From positions 7,059,540 through 7,123,539 of the forward strand of contig NC_081545.1 of the NCBI RefSeq assembly GCF_901000735.1: 64,000 nt of DNA, written 5' to 3'. Of the stretch, positions 61,086 to 64,000 are shown in pieces. A program made the translations under genes and the position numbers. The notes beneath the pieces are model-generated. The model was given only the letters and a program-made list of their open reading frames with translations, was not told the origin of the DNA and did no database searches. Positions within the stretch are counted from its first letter, which is position 1. Each line of letters opens with the position of its first letter. The DNA is from Corylus avellana. Taxonomy: Eukaryota; Streptophyta; Magnoliopsida; Fagales; Betulaceae.

Positions 61086-63104
61086 AAAAATTTATCGATA
61101 AAGTTGCTGAAATTTTGATCAGATATTCTTATTTGTAAAGGGAATGTTGACAAAATGGCCATAAGAGTTGCCAACATTTTTTTTTTTCTTTTTTCTTTTT
61201 AAGCATGGCCATTCCAATAGTGAGTGGAAAGTTCTAACAGTTGGACAAGTACAAGTAGGGGTGGAAAGAACCACAACCACAATCGCTTTAAGCGGTTATT
61301 ATTTTTAAGGAGTCCTAATTATTCGTTAGAGCTAGTAATAGCAGTTAATCGCTAATAACTGACAGTTATGTAGTTGTTGAAAGCCAGTTATTAACCGCTA
61401 ACTGCTTGCCAAGTAATGGACATTCTTTGGGCCTCTTTTTAGGGCCAATTTTAAACTATTTTGAGCCCCTTTTAGACTTGTCATAGTTTCCAAAATACAG
61501 TAGAGTTGTTTACATAGTAAACAAAACACACATCTGAATGTTGGGCTCCGAAGACAGACAGCTGCAACTTGAAACAACGTGCAGCCCATTTTAGAAAACC
61601 AAACATAACTTGAAACATACATTCGCTGGCGCAGTCCTAACTTTAATCATGATAACAATCATCAAAATGAAAGATGATCACAAGAATCAGATGAACCGTG
61701 GGAATTGTTTGAATGCTATACATAGCTGCGATGATCCATTAAAATTCAAACAGTCGGCTTCACATTATGGGCTGGCAACGGGCTAAGATGCAAAGATAAG
61801 AATGGGCCACAGAAGGGGTTCGTAGGAGACGAAAAACCAGAGAGAGCCGTGAGAGGGGGAGCGTAGGAGAAAACGAGAGAGAGCAGACGATAGAGGGCTT
61901 GGACGAAGATTTTTCATGGTTGCAATGCAAGGTATAAGCCCAAATTCCCTCTCTCTAGTTTCTCTTCTTGTGGATTTTCCCCTTACCCGAAAACCCCCTT
62001 CATGTTTTCTTTCATTTTCTCTGTTATATTGACTGATTATTGAGGAAAATTTATAGCTTAGTATATATGGATGATTTTCGGTTATACCCACTTAATGATT
62101 TAGCTAAAATCCCTAAAAACTTTGAGAGCTTAGATTGTAAACTGAAAATTTTCTCCACGGTATTTGGGTTGCTACAAATTCGGTTTTCAATGATACCCAT
62201 GAGATTACAGCTCCTTTTTGGGTTACCCATTGGTTAAATTGGTAGAAATTGAATCATTTTTGGTTGATTTATGCTGCATCCTTGTTTTATATAGCCGATT
62301 GGGTTGTTCTTTTTAGTTGAAGTCGTTTTGTTGTTTAATTTTCTGGATGTTGGCAGATTTATGAAAGGGAAATTTTGGGTGTTTAGTTGGGTGGCCTGAT
62401 CGAGTATGGGTGGAGGAGCAAATTTGGGGTCTTTTGTTTTAGATTTCAATAATTTGCTCTTGATGCGTGGCACTTGCTAAAATTTCTGAAGGTTCTTGGT
62501 TCAGCTTTTTTTTTCTTTTTTTTTTTTCTCCGGGGGTTGGCCGAATATCAGGGGCTGTGATTGATGGGTAATTGTGAGTTGGGTAATTCCTTTTGGACGG
62601 TTGGGCTAAATTGTCAGAGAGGTTAGAGCCCGTCTCATGGGAAAGGGAAGATTCAAAAGGACAAAAGGGGTAGGGAGAGCTTTTGCTGTAAATAGGGGAT
62701 TGATCCAAAGATTTTAGTATATATAGTTCTTTTGCATGTATTTGTTTATGGTTGGTTAATTTGCTTAGACGCTGAGTGGTTGTTTGAGTGAGTCTTTGAA
62801 ACTTGTTTCAATGTCTGGTTTCTGCATTTATTTATTTTTTTCAGAAGTTGTAAAGTGATATGGTTGATATAAAAAGCTGCTCATTATATATATATATTAT
62901 TCCCATGGTAATTGAAAGCAAAGGAATGATAAACCCATGGTCCAAAATACTACATGAGATTTTTCTGGTAAGCACCATATCTACGAGCAGCTTGGTCTCT
63001 CTACCAGAATTGATATCAAATGTTTGGTCCATTAATAGAACCTTTGCAAATGTAGTAAAGGACAAACTCACGAGAACTTGCATTGATATCATACATTATT
63101 GATC
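61086..63104. other. Spacer and 3' flank of locus F
   Basis: Short open frames only, none with recognisable domains. 61280-61450 (aagcggttattatt...taaccgctaact) resembles the family at 31700-31760 and 40440-40510 in reverse. From about 62930 the sequence matches the 3' flank of loci D and E (ggtccaaaatactac, gagcagcttgg). Confidence 0.45.
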
Positions 63105-64000
63105 ATCTTCCTCCTAAACTGCTGGTTAATTCCAGTTCACTAGAAGAACTAGCTCTGATAGGATGGCCTCTTCATGGAACAAATGCTGGCTGTTTTGGAG
63201 TTGGAACTGTTGCCGCTTCACTATCAAGCATGGTAACAACATTTGACATGGTGGGGCGATCATTTGGGTCTTCTTGTACGCATAAGAGTCCAACATTTAC
63301 ACACTTCACAAACTGATCAGCATTGCAAACTTCATGTAGAGCTGAGTCCATTAAATCCAACATTTGGTTTTCTACCCACAGTCTCCATGCATGGGACAAT
63401 TATAAAATCAGAATTGGAATGAAGCATAAAATGGCCTAAATAATAGTGATTATAAAAAATTAGACACACTTACATAAGTTATAAGGCTCATAGCAAGTTC
63501 CGATTGACAGAATCCAGTATTCTTTCTTCCACTTATTATCTCAAGTAGAACTATACCAAAACTAAAAACATCAGATTTAACTGAGAAAAGTTCATGTAAT
63601 ACATATATACTCCGGAGACATATAGCCACTGTATAATAATATTTATCGGTGGATAAGGTAGGCACTTGTATATTCTTTTTGTAAACATATATAGTTGGGG
63701 AATTGAAAATTGTGTTACATTGTAATGTAAACTTACTGAGTTCCAACTACTCTAGTTGTGTTAGCCTCGGTTTCTTTGCCTTCAATCATCCTTGCCAAGC
63801 CAAAGTCAAATATTTTGGGGTTCATCTCCTTGTCTAAAAGAATGTTGCTGGTTTTCAGATCTCTATGGATGATCCTTAATCTGGAGTCATGATGAAGATA
63901 AACAAGCCAGCGGGCTATTCCTAAAATAATGTTGAAGCGCATCTCCCAATCCAAAGACACGCTTAGTTTTGATCTTCAAGAGAACAATATTTTTAGCAAT
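63105..64000 (-). pseudogene. Locus F: receptor-like kinase pseudogene (5' part beyond window)
   Basis: Three kinase exons are recognisable: 63973-63737 ([15 protein letters not shown]), 63628-63474 (VKSDVFSFG) and about 63395-63105 ([15 protein letters not shown]). Disabling changes seen: one base missing at the start of the first exon (atcaaaactaagc against atcaaaagctaagc in C); a 4-nt insertion after SPEY (gagtatatatgta) that shifts frame to an early TGA; the acceptor before the last exon reads AT where B and C have AG; and TGA at 63172-63174 where B has Trp. It belongs to the same cluster family as A-C. Confidence 0.85.

Overview
This window is from a nuclear genome of a eudicot plant, probably a woody one. 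The evidence is spliced G-type lectin S-domain receptor-like kinase genes with canonical GT-AG introns, a TIR-NBS sequence (a class absent from grasses), a PR-1 gene and a dense layer of plant transposons (Ty3/gypsy LTRs, LINE, TRIM, SINE, hAT, CACTA, Mutator-like MITEs). Six runs of N mark assembly gaps (11304-11403, 19038-19137, 22246-22345, 34391-34608, 38256-38700, 46412-46511).

The window is a receptor-kinase cluster. Six related loci occur: A (1-813, +, cut by the window edge), B (24179-28548, -), C (34950-39331, -), D and E (42088-46411 and 48506-53022, -) and F (63105-64000, -, cut by the window edge). B and C have the full architecture of the Arabidopsis At4g03230 type: signal peptide, B-lectin, S-locus glycoprotein, EGF, PAN, a second Cys-rich ectodomain exon, transmembrane exon and five kinase exons. 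C looks intact apart from a gap; B has an in-frame TAA at the end of exon 7; F is a pseudogene. A and B lie on the two arms of a large inverted duplication (about 1-6716 against 20254-24991). The arms have since diverged by a SINE insertion, a PR-1-containing segment found only in arm A, and local rearrangement.

D and E are the most unusual loci. In each, the exons for the lectin ectodomain and the membrane segment are replaced by a TIR exon and a 233-nt start of an NB-ARC exon, all on the same strand. The splice phases match, and the eight exons of E join into one stop-free frame of 658 codons (637 without a 63-nt mini-exon). This predicts a soluble TIR/partial-NB/Ser-Thr kinase chimera. D and E lie in two nearly identical direct copies of about 6.4 kb that meet exactly at a 100-N gap, so the second copy may be a real tandem duplication or two unmerged haplotype contigs.

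Between the inverted arms (6.7-20.2 kb) lie a TRIM-like element, a 5'-truncated LINE, the 3' part of a Tat-like Ty3/gypsy element with an antisense gypsy-type ORF, nested MITEs and a nuclear copy of the 5' end of chloroplast 23S rDNA. Between B and C are two CACTA elements, each with a GTA target duplication; the second carries a captured EF-hand exon ending in HDEL. From 53 to 63 kb there is a degraded retroelement ORF, a 2-kb Ty3/gypsy LTR and four small elements with recognisable or probable target-site duplications. No CRISPR array and no intact tRNA gene were seen.
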